Source: an uncultured Veillonellaceae bacterium
Lineage (GTDB): Bacteria; Bacillota; Negativicutes; Veillonellales; Negativicoccaceae
NCBI GenBank assembly: GCA_900556745.1
Contig: USPU01000010.1
Location: 1-25,267, forward strand
Direction: 5' to 3'
Length of the DNA: 25,267 nt
Shown here: positions 15,646-23,519 of the stretch, piece after piece
How the letters are laid out: each line of letters begins with the position of its first letter
How positions within the stretch are numbered: position 1 is the first letter of the stretch
Made by a program: the position numbers and the translations under genes
The notes under the pieces: model-generated
The model's database searches: none
What the model was told of the DNA's origin: nothing
The model's input: the letters and a program-made list of their open reading frames with translations, nothing else

Positions 15646-17307
15646 TTATTTGGCCAACTCCGCCGCTCGTTCGATCGGATATCGAAACGCGGGCGGGATC
15701 AAATCTTCATCCAGATATTGCGCCAGCAAGCGACCGACCAACACCCCTTTATTGCTGTAAAACCACGCGAAATAGTAAAACCGTCGGCCCTCTTCATCGC
15801 GTCCCCCGATGCTTTTCAGCTTGCGCGACTGGAACATGCGTTTCGGATCCGGTTTCCATTTACTCACGGCGCGCTTAACCATGTCCTTGTACACGAAATC
15901 GTCGCCTTCCGCCAATTCGTGCACCACCTGGTACAACACGTCCCATTTATTTTTCCGTGAGATATGCTCGACGATATCCAACTCCAAACAAATTTCATCC
16001 GTAAAGAAAATATTTTCACCGCGCGGCGTCTTCATCTTGACGTCTCTGTCATAGAGCGACACCGTGCCGAGATGAAAGCGCTCGAAAAGCTGCGCGATCT
16101 TGACAATCGAGCTTTCGCCGCGCGCGTTGACCAGACAGACACCGAGAAAGTCAAAATGGTAACCGAGCGTTTTGGCGAAACCGGCGAACGCGCCGTACTC
16201 CGTCTCCCCTTCCACGATCAACACCGAACGGGCGAATAACGCTTCTTTCACTTCGGGGAAATGCATGATCAGGTGTTTTTCCACCCCCGGCTCGAAGCTG
16301 AATTCCGCGCCGTTGGCCGCGCGAACTTCCCCCGTCTTATCACGGTACAAACGTAAAATATAGCGGTAATCGTCAATCAGGCAATCCGTCGAGTTGGTGA
16401 CGATGAACAGCTGTCCTTCCAGTCCGTCAATGCCGAGAAAACGCTGAAAGAGTTCACACATCAGCGGACTTTCATTCGCCAAAATGCCGCGGTAAAATTC
16501 AATCAAAGTGCGCTGGCGATACGGGTGCTGATGAATTTCCGGCTCGTCGATACCGATAATGAGCGGCAGATACTTGCGGCCTTTGTCATCGACAATCAAA
16601 TAATCCCGAAACGGTTCCCGCGGGTCATCATTGAGCATCATCAATTCGCGCAACATCTGAAAGCCCGTCAGCATCAGCATGCGGAACGTATCGTCCGTGT
16701 CGCGTTCCGAACCGTCGGACTCCGTCAGATAATCCACCCAGGTATCCAGCGAATCGGACAGACGATCAATCGCCGCGACATCCGCGCCGGAATGTTTCGC
16801 CATATCGTGCAGAATCGAACGCAGACGCTCGCCCTCTTCGGCGATGAATTGACCTAAAATATCACGCAGATCGGCGCGCGCCTCTTCACTGAGTTCGTTG
16901 CGCTGCATGCCCGTCGGCAAGTGCGTCAGATAGCGCACGGATTGCTTCCAGTCTTCGGGAAGCACCTCATGATGTTCGAGATTGCTCATGGTGAACGTTT
17001 CTGCCTCGGGCTCCTGCGACACCTGCAACCGCAACACTCCGTCCGCGTCGTCAAGCGGTTTCCCGTTGATCACCAGCTGGCGCCGATGCTCCATCTGCAA
17101 AGCGATAAACACGCGGATCGGTTTATCTTTATCGCGAAAATCGTCCGCGTCAAAACCTTTTTTCTCGTGCAAAGTTTCAAGTATTTTCAAAAAATTGGTC
17201 TTGCCGATATTATGCGAGCCGACCAAATAATTTTGCGTGCTGTCAAAAACCATCCGCACGTGGCGAAAGGTACGGTAATTTTCAATTTCCATACTGACGA
17301 TATGCAA
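15646..17307 (-). CDS. OLD-like AAA ATPase with TOPRIM nuclease domain
   Basis: This protein of about 553 residues (TTG start) has the architecture of class 1 OLD (overcoming lysogenization defect) nucleases. An N-terminal ABC/SMC-type ATPase begins IENYRTFRH; Walker A is GSHNIGKT (30-37); Walker B is IIGIDEPE (Asp254, Glu255) followed by IHQHP (His261). The C-terminal TOPRIM domain has LIVEGETEY (Glu366) and LYDRD (Asp420, Asp422). The usual LSSG-type signature before Walker B is not evident. Start choice: ATG 17337 is part of the TATAATG promoter box, whereas TTG 17307 has GGGGAGG 7 bases upstream. The gene stands alone with its own promoter. Known OLD proteins act in phage defence or DNA metabolism; this one's function is unproven. 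Confidence 0.85.
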   Translation of the reverse strand: MHIVSMEIENYRTFRHVRMVFDSTQNYLVGSHNIGKTNFLKILETLHEKKGFDADDFRDKDKPIRVFIALQMEHRRQLVINGKPLDDADGVLRLQVSQEPEAETFTMSNLEHHEVLPEDWKQSVRYLTHLPTGMQRNELSEEARADLRDILGQFIAEEGERLRSILHDMAKHSGADVAAIDRLSDSLDTWVDYLTESDGSERDTDDTFRMLMLTGFQMLRELMMLNDDPREPFRDYLIVDDKGRKYLPLIIGIDEPEIHQHPYRQRTLIEFYRGILANESPLMCELFQRFLGIDGLEGQLFIVTNSTDCLIDDYRYILRLYRDKTGEVRAANGAEFSFEPGVEKHLIMHFPEVKEALFARSVLIVEGETEYGAFAGFAKTLGYHFDFLGVCLVNARGESSIVKIAQLFERFHLGTVSLYDRDVKMKTPRGENIFFTDEICLELDIVEHISRKNKWDVLYQVVHELAEGDDFVYKDMVKRAVSKWKPDPKRMFQSRKLKSIGGRDEEGRRFYYFAWFYSNKGVLVGRLLAQYLDEDLIPPAFRYPIERAAELAK

Positions 17308-17335
17308 ATCCGTCACCTCCCCAACTGTCAATTGC

Positions 17336-17341
17336 ATTATA
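17336..17341 (-). promoter_or_regulatory. Promoter -10 box of the OLD-like gene
   Basis: TATAAT on the minus strand lies 29 bases before the proposed TTG start; the expected transcript begins near 17329 and retains the GGGGAGG site. The -35 box is poor. Confidence 0.5.
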
Positions 17342-17403
17342 GCGTATTCCCTATCCGCATGCATAAATAGCCAAAAAGAAATGACACCTCCATTTTGAAA
17401 ATT

Positions 17404-17412
17404 TGTTATAAT
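17404..17412 (+). promoter_or_regulatory. Extended -10 promoter of ddh
   Basis: TG-T-TATAAT matches the extended -10 consensus, 55 bases before the ddh ATG. A weak ATGACA is 20 bases upstream of the -10 box. Confidence 0.65.
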
Positions 17413-17467
17413 TAAAACTACAACTTTACATGTACATCATGCTTTCATAGGAAAGGATTGAATCATT

Positions 17468-18445
17468 ATGACAACAACCACTATTCGCGTCGGCATCGTC
17501 GGCTACGGCAATATCGCGCGCGGTGCGGAAATCGCGTTGCAGTCGGCCGACGACATGGAACTCGTCGCCATTTTTTCCCGCCGTTCCGGCATCACTTCGG
17601 CAAGCGGCACGCCGGTCTTCACCATGGATCAGATCCCCTCGTTTCAAGACAAAATCGATGTGATGATCCTCTGCGGCGGCTCCGCCAATGATCTCATGGA
17701 ACAGGGGCTGGAAATCGGCCGCTACTTCCACGTCATCGACAGCTTCGACACGCACGCCAAGATTGAAGAACATTTCACCGGTATGGATCGCGTCGCCAAA
17801 GCGGCGGGCAAGGTAGCGCTCATCTCCATGGGTTGGGATCCTGGTCTCTTCTCGCTGATGCGTCTTTTGGGCGAAGCCGCTTTACCGCATGGTAAAAACT
17901 ACACCTTCTGGGGCCGCGGCATCAGCCAGGGTCACTCCAACGCGATCCGCCGCATTGCGGGCGTCGCCGATGCCAAACAATACACCGTTCCCAAGGAAGA
18001 ATACCTCGAACGCGCGCGCAACGGTGAAATGAGCGACTTCACGGCGCAAGAATCGCATTTGCGCGAATGCTACGTCGTTTTGGAAGACGGCGCGGACCAG
18101 GCGCGGGTCGAAAACGAAATCCGCCACCTCAAAAATTATTTTGAAGGCTATGAAACGGAAATTCATTTCATTTCGCAGGAAGAACTCGATCGCGACCACG
18201 CCGCGATGCCGCACGGCGGCTTCGTTCTGCGCGTCGGCGAAACACAGCCGCAGGAAGCGCAAGTCATGGAATACAACCTGCGCCTGGCGAGCAATCCGAA
18301 CTTCACCTCCAGCGTCATCGTCGCCTACACGCGCGCGCTGATGCGCATGGCCGCGGAAGGCAAAACCGGCTGCATCACCATCTTCGATGTGCCGCCGGCC
18401 TACCTGCTCGCGAAAACTCCGGAAGAAATTCGCCACCTTCTGTAA
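17468..18445 (+). CDS. ddh: meso-Diaminopimelate D-dehydrogenase
   Basis: Ddh makes meso-2,6-diaminopimelate from tetrahydrodipicolinate, ammonia and NADPH in a single step, feeding lysine and peptidoglycan synthesis. The 325-residue length is typical. The Rossmann loop is GIVGYGNIA (9-17); SRR at 37-39 fits NADPH 2'-phosphate binding; DSFDTH (91-96) holds the conserved Asp94; SMGWDPGLFSLMR (120-132) and WGRGISQGHSNAIRRI (148-163) are family signatures of the substrate pocket. AAAGGA lies 10 bases before the ATG. It has its own promoter and terminator and convergently faces the thrC operon, another aspartate-family gene. Confidence 0.97.
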   Translation: MTTTTIRVGIVGYGNIARGAEIALQSADDMELVAIFSRRSGITSASGTPVFTMDQIPSFQDKIDVMILCGGSANDLMEQGLEIGRYFHVIDSFDTHAKIEEHFTGMDRVAKAAGKVALISMGWDPGLFSLMRLLGEAALPHGKNYTFWGRGISQGHSNAIRRIAGVADAKQYTVPKEEYLERARNGEMSDFTAQESHLRECYVVLEDGADQARVENEIRHLKNYFEGYETEIHFISQEELDRDHAAMPHGGFVLRVGETQPQEAQVMEYNLRLASNPNFTSSVIVAYTRALMRMAAEGKTGCITIFDVPPAYLLAKTPEEIRHLL

Positions 18446-18454
18446 TACGCAAAC

Positions 18455-18484
18455 AAAAAAGAGAACCGCTCGGTTCTCTTTTTT
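18455..18484. terminator. Bidirectional intrinsic terminator
   Basis: A6, GAGAACCG-CT-CGGTTCTC and T6 form a perfect hairpin between ddh (+) and the VTT-domain gene (-). Confidence 0.93.
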
Positions 18485-18491
18485 ATTGCGT

Positions 18492-19250
18492 TTATTTTTC
18501 CGCGTCGTTCCGCTCGCCTTCTTCTTGCGCTTGGCGCGCGGCGTCCCGCTGATCTTTTTTGCGTTTCCACCACCACAGTCCGCCGTAGACGATTGTGATG
18601 CCGGCGATCATCACCATGAGGCGCGTCTGATTTTCCGAGGCGAGAACGACGTCGTGTCCGACGACGACTTCAATCGCGACGGAAGGCAGCTTGCCCAAGG
18701 CCGTGCCGATCAGGTAATCGCGATAGCTGATACGGGAAAGCGCGCCGAGCGCCGTCACCAGTCCGTTCGGCGAGTACGGCACGGCGCGAGCGATCAGCAT
18801 CGCCCACATGGTCGAGTACGAGTCCAGTTTGGTGAGCATTTTATTGTGCTCGATGACGCGTTTCGCCATGTCGCGAAAAATCGTGCGCATCAGCCAAAAC
18901 GAGATCAGCACGCCCACCGTTTCACCGGCCCAGGAAATCAGAATGCCGAGCCAAATGCCGAAAATAAGTCCGTTGGCGGCCGACAGAAAAATGGAGGGCA
19001 AAAAGCCGACAATATTGATGATGACATCGATGAAAAAGCTGACGGCCATCGCCCATACGCCGAAGCCGCGCAGGTATTCCACCGTGCCGTGAAAGTCGCC
19101 GACCATGGAAAGGTGCCAGATCGTGCCGTAAAATGTCGGATCCAGAAGATGGATCCCACTCAGGATCGCGAGCAGAAATACGACCAGTCCCCATTTGAGA
19201 CGGCGCTCTTCCGCTTCGCTCCACTGCGTATGTTGCCTGTTAATTTTCAT
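18492..19250 (-). CDS. TVP38/TMEM64 (VTT domain) membrane protein
   Basis: This 252-residue integral membrane protein belongs to the TVP38/TMEM64/DedA-like (VTT) family, whose members are linked to lipid scrambling and undecaprenyl-phosphate recycling. It has a first helix at about 19-36, a reentrant-loop motif FLPSIFLSAANGLIFG, a helix with GETVGVLISFWLMR, and the second family motif ARAVPYSPNGLVTALGALSR followed by YLIGTALGKLPSVAIEVVVG. A last helix near 205-225 precedes a highly charged KRKK/EEGER tail facing the cytoplasm. Its ATG overlaps the thrC stop by 11 bases, so it is the second gene of the thrC operon. No direct functional tie with threonine synthesis is evident. Confidence 0.92.
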   Translation of the reverse strand: MKINRQHTQWSEAEERRLKWGLVVFLLAILSGIHLLDPTFYGTIWHLSMVGDFHGTVEYLRGFGVWAMAVSFFIDVIINIVGFLPSIFLSAANGLIFGIWLGILISWAGETVGVLISFWLMRTIFRDMAKRVIEHNKMLTKLDSYSTMWAMLIARAVPYSPNGLVTALGALSRISYRDYLIGTALGKLPSVAIEVVVGHDVVLASENQTRLMVMIAGITIVYGGLWWWKRKKDQRDAARQAQEEGERNDAEK

Positions 19251-20745
19251 TATGCTCCGTCATTGCGGCGATCGTCTCGCGCACAACGTTCTGTAAGTCT
19301 TCTTTCTCCACGCTCTCATGAAAGCGCGGTTGTTTTTTGCGTAGATGGAAAAACTGAATCGGTAGCGGCAAGCTGGAAATATTGGCGATTTGCCACATGC
19401 GATCGAAATCATCGGTCGCGTCTTTGGTGTCGAGTTTCAACGCTTGCGCGACGGTGTCGGGGAATTTATACGGATGCGCCGTGGAAATAATGACCAACAG
19501 TCGCCCGTCGCGTTCCTCTTGCAACTGATCGCTCACGCCGACCGCCACTGCCGTGTGCGGGTCCATCAGGTAGCCGTGTTCTTTGTGCATGCGGCCCATG
19601 AGGCGAACCATCTCTTCATCGTCCACCCAGCCGCAGAGGAAATCATCCGCCTTCGCCATGACATCTTGCGGCAATGTAAAGCTACCGTTTGCGCGGAGTT
19701 CTTCGAGGTATTTCTCCGTCGCGCGCGCATCGCCGTCCAGCAAGTAGTAAATAAAACGTTCCAAGTTCGACGAAATCAAAATGTCCATCGAGGGCGAATG
19801 CGTCGCGTGAAATTCGCGACGGCGATCGTAAGTGCCCGTACGGAAAAAGTCGGTCAAGACATGATTTTCGTTCGATGCGCAAATCAGTTTCGCGATCGGC
19901 ACGCCCAATCGTTTCGCGAGGTAACCCGCCAAAATATTGCCGAAGTTGCCGGTCGGCACGCACACGTCAAACGCTTCGCCTTTTTTGATCTCGCCCGCTT
20001 TGACGAGTTCCGCGTAGGTGCGGATATAGTACACGATCTGCGGCAATAAACGTCCGATATTGATCGAATTGGCGCTGGAAAACGCCACGCCGTGGTCCTT
20101 GGCGTAGGCGCGCAGGTCCGGATCTTCAAACGCCGCTTTGACGAATGTCTGCGCGTCGTCAAAATTACCTTCGACGCCGTACACGTGCACGTTTTCTCCC
20201 GCTTGGGTCTGCATCTGCCATTTTTGCACGGGGCTGACGCCGTGTTCCGGATAAAACACCACGATTTCCGTTCCCGGCACGTCTTGGAATCCGGCCAACG
20301 CGGCTTTGCCCGTGTCGCCGCTGGTCGCGGTCAGGATCAAGGTCGTTTCCGTACGTCCGAGTTTTTCCTTGGCGGCCTGCAGTAAATGAGGAAATAAGGA
20401 CAACGCCATGTCTTTGAACGCCAGCGTCCGGCCATGGAACAGTTCCGTGAAGTAACGTTTTTCACCGACTTTGCGCACGCGAATAATCCCCGGCATATTG
20501 AATGTTCCGTTGTATGCCTTGCGGCATAAAGTCAACAGTTCTTCTTTGTCCCAGTCGGTAAAAAACAACGCCAACACTTCGGCGGCGAGTTCCGCGTATG
20601 TCAGATCCGCCGTTGCTTCCCAGTCCTCACGCGGCGCCGGTAAATATTCCGGAACGTACAGTCCCCCATCCGGTGCCAGACCCGAAACAAGAGCTTCCGC
20701 GGCGGTAACGGACGGAGCGCGCCCGCGCGTACTGACAAACTTCAT
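19240..20745 (-). CDS. thrC: Threonine synthase
   Basis: ThrC converts O-phosphohomoserine to threonine using PLP. From ATG 20745 the protein has 501 residues, matching the long (yeast/E. coli-like) class. The N-terminal KFVSTRG and GLAPDGGLYVPE segments, the PLP lysine Lys111 in GRTLAFKDMALSLFPHLL, ATSGDTGKAALAGF, and the phosphate-binding PTGNFGNILAGYLAKRLG are all present. The start is chosen because AAGGAG lies 9 bases before this ATG; the in-frame extension to 20790 lacks a ribosome site. The promoter at about 20835-20861 gives an 83-base leader with small hairpins (ATGCC-GTTTG-GGCAT). There is no clear Thr-codon leader peptide. Confidence 0.97.
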   Translation of the reverse strand: MKFVSTRGRAPSVTAAEALVSGLAPDGGLYVPEYLPAPREDWEATADLTYAELAAEVLALFFTDWDKEELLTLCRKAYNGTFNMPGIIRVRKVGEKRYFTELFHGRTLAFKDMALSLFPHLLQAAKEKLGRTETTLILTATSGDTGKAALAGFQDVPGTEIVVFYPEHGVSPVQKWQMQTQAGENVHVYGVEGNFDDAQTFVKAAFEDPDLRAYAKDHGVAFSSANSINIGRLLPQIVYYIRTYAELVKAGEIKKGEAFDVCVPTGNFGNILAGYLAKRLGVPIAKLICASNENHVLTDFFRTGTYDRRREFHATHSPSMDILISSNLERFIYYLLDGDARATEKYLEELRANGSFTLPQDVMAKADDFLCGWVDDEEMVRLMGRMHKEHGYLMDPHTAVAVGVSDQLQEERDGRLLVIISTAHPYKFPDTVAQALKLDTKDATDDFDRMWQIANISSLPLPIQFFHLRKKQPRFHESVEKEDLQNVVRETIAAMTEHNEN

Positions 20746-20834
20746 GGTATTCATCTCCTTTGGCTTACGCCCAACATGCCCAAACGGCATAACTCGGCCT
20801 TATAGCCGCGATTTATATGCATAATTTAGTACCT

Positions 20835-20861
20835 ATTATACCATATGCGCAGATGCGTCAA
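20835..20861 (-). promoter_or_regulatory. thrC promoter
   Basis: On the minus strand TTGACG (20861-20856) is 15 bases from TATAAT (20840-20835), with TGG before the -10 box (extended -10). It is back to back with the thioesterase promoter. Confidence 0.7.
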
Positions 20862-20900
20862 GCGCGGCGCCCCTGACAAAAAAACCGCGTTTCGGTACAA

Positions 20901-20906
20901 TATAAT
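20901..20906 (+). promoter_or_regulatory. Promoter -10 box of the FlK-like thioesterase gene
   Basis: A perfect TATAAT lies 18 bases before the ATG, giving a very short leader that consists mostly of the AGAGGAGGGA ribosome site. No -35 box fits well (CTGACA is 22 bases upstream). Confidence 0.5.
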
Positions 20907-20924
20907 ACACAGAGGAGGGATACC

Positions 20925-21314
20925 ATGTCCATGATCGGTACCAAGGGAAGCTTTACTTGCGTCATTGCCGCCACGGATACGGCCGCGGCCGTCGGCAGCG
21001 GCACCGTCGACGTGTGCGCGACGCCCGTCATCGCCGCCGCGATGGAGGCGGCCGCCGTCGCCGCGCTGGCGCCGCACCTGAATGATGACGAAACCACGGT
21101 CGGCACGCGCATTTCTCTCACGCATACCGCGCCCAGCGTTGTCGGAATGACGCTGACCGCCTGCGCGGAAATCACGTCGCACACCGGACGGCAGTACGAA
21201 TTTACCGTGACGGTGCGTGACGAGATCGGCGTCGTCGCTGCGGGCACGCACACGCGCGTCCTGGTGAATACGTCTTGTTTTTTAGCCAACGCCGATGCAC
21301 GATCGCGCAAGTAA
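20925..21314 (+). CDS. FlK-like hotdog-fold thioesterase
   Basis: This 129-residue protein matches the fluoroacetyl-CoA thioesterase-like (FlK) branch of the hotdog fold. Recognisable elements are VGSGTVDVCATPVIAAAMEAAA (split over residues 23-44), with Thr33 and Glu41 in the positions of the FlK catalytic Thr and Glu, and TTVGTRISLTHTAPSVVG (58-75) with His67 in place of the catalytic His. The C-terminal strands YEFTVTVRDEIGVVAAGTHTR complete the fold. Most bacterial relatives are not fluoroacetate-specific and probably hydrolyse small acyl-CoAs. The gene is monocistronic with a strong GAGGAGGG site. Apart from its shared divergent region with thrC there is no informative neighbour. Confidence 0.85.
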   Translation: MSMIGTKGSFTCVIAATDTAAAVGSGTVDVCATPVIAAAMEAAAVAALAPHLNDDETTVGTRISLTHTAPSVVGMTLTACAEITSHTGRQYEFTVTVRDEIGVVAAGTHTRVLVNTSCFLANADARSRK

Positions 21315-21319
21315 GCAAC

Positions 21320-21349
21320 AAAAAAGATCCTCCGTGGAGGATCTTTTTT
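21320..21349. terminator. Bidirectional intrinsic terminator
   Basis: A6, GATCCTCC-GT-GGAGGATC and T6 form a perfect hairpin between the thioesterase gene (+) and the metallophosphoesterase gene (-), whose stop codon (21348-21350) is within the T tract. Confidence 0.93.
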
Positions 21350-22481
21350 AGCGTCCGCGTTTCAGTGTGAAATACGTCACTTCACGATCGCAAAATACAC
21401 GCAGCGGCATCCATCCGCCCGCGCCGCGACTGACGTAACCGACGCTTGCGCCGCGCGTAAACAGGCCGCGATTGTAGGGATACATCAGCGGAAATGTCTG
21501 CCCGGCGAGACCGAATTGCATGCCGTGCGTATGCCCTGCCAGCGTCAGCTCAACATGACGCGTCAAACCTTCTTCCAAAAATTGCGGGTGGTGCGCCAGC
21601 AAGATCACAAAAGCATGTTCCGGAATACCCGCCATGGCCTGATCCGTATATTCTTTGGCTTGCGCTTTCAAGTTCTCGCCGCGACCGAACGGAAAATCCA
21701 CGCCGGCCACGTAGATGGTAGCGCCGTCGCGGGAAAGCGTGGCGTGTTCATTTTTCAAGACGCGAATATCGGATTGCGCAAGGTAGTCCGCGATCAGCGG
21801 CTGGTCGCGGAAGTATTCGTGATTGCCCCACACGTAATCGATGCCGAGTCGGAAATTCGGCGCTTTTTCTTTCAACAGTTCCTGCAAGGCCGGAAGTTCC
21901 CGCACGTCATCAATCAAGTCGCCGCCTAAAACGATGTAATCCACTTCATCTCGTTCCGCCTGTTCCAAGATCTCCGCCAGATCACTGACATGGTAGTACG
22001 GCCCGATGTGCAAATCGGTAATGAGCGCGATTTTAGTCCCATCAAATTGATACGGCAAACTCGTGTAGCGCAATTCTTTCGTTTCATAGTCCAAATGTTC
22101 GCTACCGTAAAGACCCGCGCCGATCATAACGACAGCGCCGATCATAATGAACGCACTAAGCGTCGCCCAAAGTCCCCTTTTTCCGCCGAGTAATGAAATG
22201 ATACGCACAATGAGCAGCGGCACCGCCGCGGCGATCTGCCAGATCAGCCAGGAGACGCTGAGCAATGCCAGAAAACGACCGAGCGCGCCGGCGAAGGTGG
22301 TCAAATATAAATCCGCGTAAAAAAAGTAGTAGGCGGCTGCCAGCCACGAGATGCTTAGAAAGCTGCCGAAAAGCGTGTACCGATTCATCCTCCACAGAGC
22401 CGCCAGACACGCGGAATTTATAAAAGACACGATAAAAGAAATTGTCAATAAAGCCAGTAAAATAAAGTTTGCTCGAGCCAT
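21348..22481 (-). CDS. Membrane-anchored metallophosphoesterase (YkuE/YaeI-like)
   Basis: This 377-residue protein has about four N-terminal transmembrane helices (roughly 5-30, 35-58, 65-93, 105-124) followed by a calcineurin-like phosphoesterase domain. Metal-site motifs appear in order: ITDLHIG (Asp156, His158), GGDLIDD (Asp188), WGNHE (Asn220, His221), LLAHHP (His297) and LAGHTHG (His317, His319). This arrangement is that of YkuE/YaeI-type phosphodiesterases, some of which act on phospholipid or lipid headgroups at the membrane. It begins 6 bases after mutY with little of a ribosome site, so it relies on translational coupling. It is the last gene of the ispE-led chain. Substrate unknown. 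Confidence 0.92.
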   Translation of the reverse strand: MARANFILLALLTISFIVSFINSACLAALWRMNRYTLFGSFLSISWLAAAYYFFYADLYLTTFAGALGRFLALLSVSWLIWQIAAAVPLLIVRIISLLGGKRGLWATLSAFIMIGAVVMIGAGLYGSEHLDYETKELRYTSLPYQFDGTKIALITDLHIGPYYHVSDLAEILEQAERDEVDYIVLGGDLIDDVRELPALQELLKEKAPNFRLGIDYVWGNHEYFRDQPLIADYLAQSDIRVLKNEHATLSRDGATIYVAGVDFPFGRGENLKAQAKEYTDQAMAGIPEHAFVILLAHHPQFLEEGLTRHVELTLAGHTHGMQFGLAGQTFPLMYPYNRGLFTRGASVGYVSRGAGGWMPLRVFCDREVTYFTLKRGR

Positions 22482-22487
22482 TTTTAA

Positions 22488-23519
22488 TTACCGATCCCGA
22501 TCTAAAATATATGTCGCCAACTTGGCATGCGGCCCCGCCATAGGAAGCGTTACAAATTCGTCCGGCCGCACCCAGCGAAAATCCCCCGCTAACGTTGACG
22601 GCGGCGTCGCGCGGTACGCGCGTAATTCCCAAATACGATGCGAAAACACATGCTTATGCCGCCAAAACCATTGCTTGGACTGCGGCGGATACTGCGCGAA
22701 CAGTTCCTCTTTCGCGGCCGTCAATGTCCGCGCCAACTGTTGCGGAAACTGCCACATGCCGGCGAGCATGCCTTCTTCCGGTCGCCGTTCCAATAAAAAC
22801 GCACCGTCGCGAGCGACCACGGCGACGGCGGCATACCATTTTTGTTGCTGCGTTTTTTTTCGACGTACGGGCAAGGTGTCCGTCTGCCCAGTCTGATAGG
22901 CCACGCACTCCTCGCGCAAAGGGCACTGACCGCACCGCGGCGCTCGCGGAATACAGACCAGCGCGCCGAAATCCATCAACGCTTCGTTAAATGCCTGCGG
23001 CCGATCCGCGGGCAATGCTTCCGCGACAAGTTTCGTCACTTCACGATGCACGGGCGCGTCCAAAATATTATCCGTGATGCCGTACAGTCGGGCGAATACG
23101 CGCAGGACATTGCCGTCAACCGCCGGTTCCGGTTTGTTAAAAGCGAGCGAGCGGATCGCTCCCATCACGTACGGACCGACGCCGGGCAACGCCAGCAGTT
23201 CGTCACGCCCGGACGGAATTTCGCCGTCGTATCGCGCTTGGACTTCCTGCATCGCCTGCTGCAAAAGACGAGCGCGCCGGTAATAGCCGAGCCCTTGCCA
23301 AGCATGCAGAACGTCTTCCGTAGAAGCCTGCGCCACCGTCTCCGGCGTCGGAAATTTCTCCAGCCAGTTCGTGTAGTAGGCTCGCACCGCCTCCACGCGC
23401 GTCTGCTGCAACATAATTTCCGATACCCAAGTGCGGTACGGCGTTCGCTCTTCCCGCCAGGGAAGCTCCCGACCGTTGACTTTGAACCAGTCCAGCAGTT
23501 TTTCAACCCAGGTCGTCAC
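22488..23519 (-). CDS. mutY: A/G-specific adenine DNA glycosylase
   Basis: MutY removes adenine mispaired with 8-oxoguanine. From GTG 23519 it has 343 residues. Catalytic Glu35 is in SEIMLQQTRV, the helix-hairpin-helix is LPGVGPYVMGAI (111-122), Asp135 is in EPAVDGNVLRV, and the 4Fe-4S cluster ligands are Cys189, Cys196, Cys199 and Cys205 (C-x6-C-x2-C-x5-C). A MutT-like C-terminal domain that recognises 8-oxoG follows from about residue 225 (YAAVAVVARDGAFLLERRPEEGMLAGMWQFP). GTG 23519 has GGGAGAG 6 bases upstream; the longer frame to 23552 has no site. Its first 17 bases overlap the 3' end of the Nudix hydrolase gene, so the two repair genes are tightly coupled. Confidence 0.96.
   Translation of the reverse strand: MTTWVEKLLDWFKVNGRELPWREERTPYRTWVSEIMLQQTRVEAVRAYYTNWLEKFPTPETVAQASTEDVLHAWQGLGYYRRARLLQQAMQEVQARYDGEIPSGRDELLALPGVGPYVMGAIRSLAFNKPEPAVDGNVLRVFARLYGITDNILDAPVHREVTKLVAEALPADRPQAFNEALMDFGALVCIPRAPRCGQCPLREECVAYQTGQTDTLPVRRKKTQQQKWYAAVAVVARDGAFLLERRPEEGMLAGMWQFPQQLARTLTAAKEELFAQYPPQSKQWFWRHKHVFSHRIWELRAYRATPPSTLAGDFRWVRPDEFVTLPMAGPHAKLATYILDRDR

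Noticed and set aside
18387-19490. A 367-codon plus-strand frame across the ddh end, the terminator and the VTT gene
   Set aside because: It runs through a strong terminator hairpin and opposite a clear membrane-protein gene.
20748-20822. A 24-codon frame in the thrC leader (starting MHINRGYK) that ends over the thrC ribosome site
   Set aside because: It has no ribosome site of its own, starts almost at the predicted transcription start, and contains no Thr codons and a single Ile codon, so it does not look like an attenuator leader peptide.
20826-21310. Minus-strand frames of 141 and 150 codons opposite the thioesterase
   Set aside because: The plus strand has a strong ribosome site, a -10 box and conserved hotdog motifs; the antisense frames show no family features.
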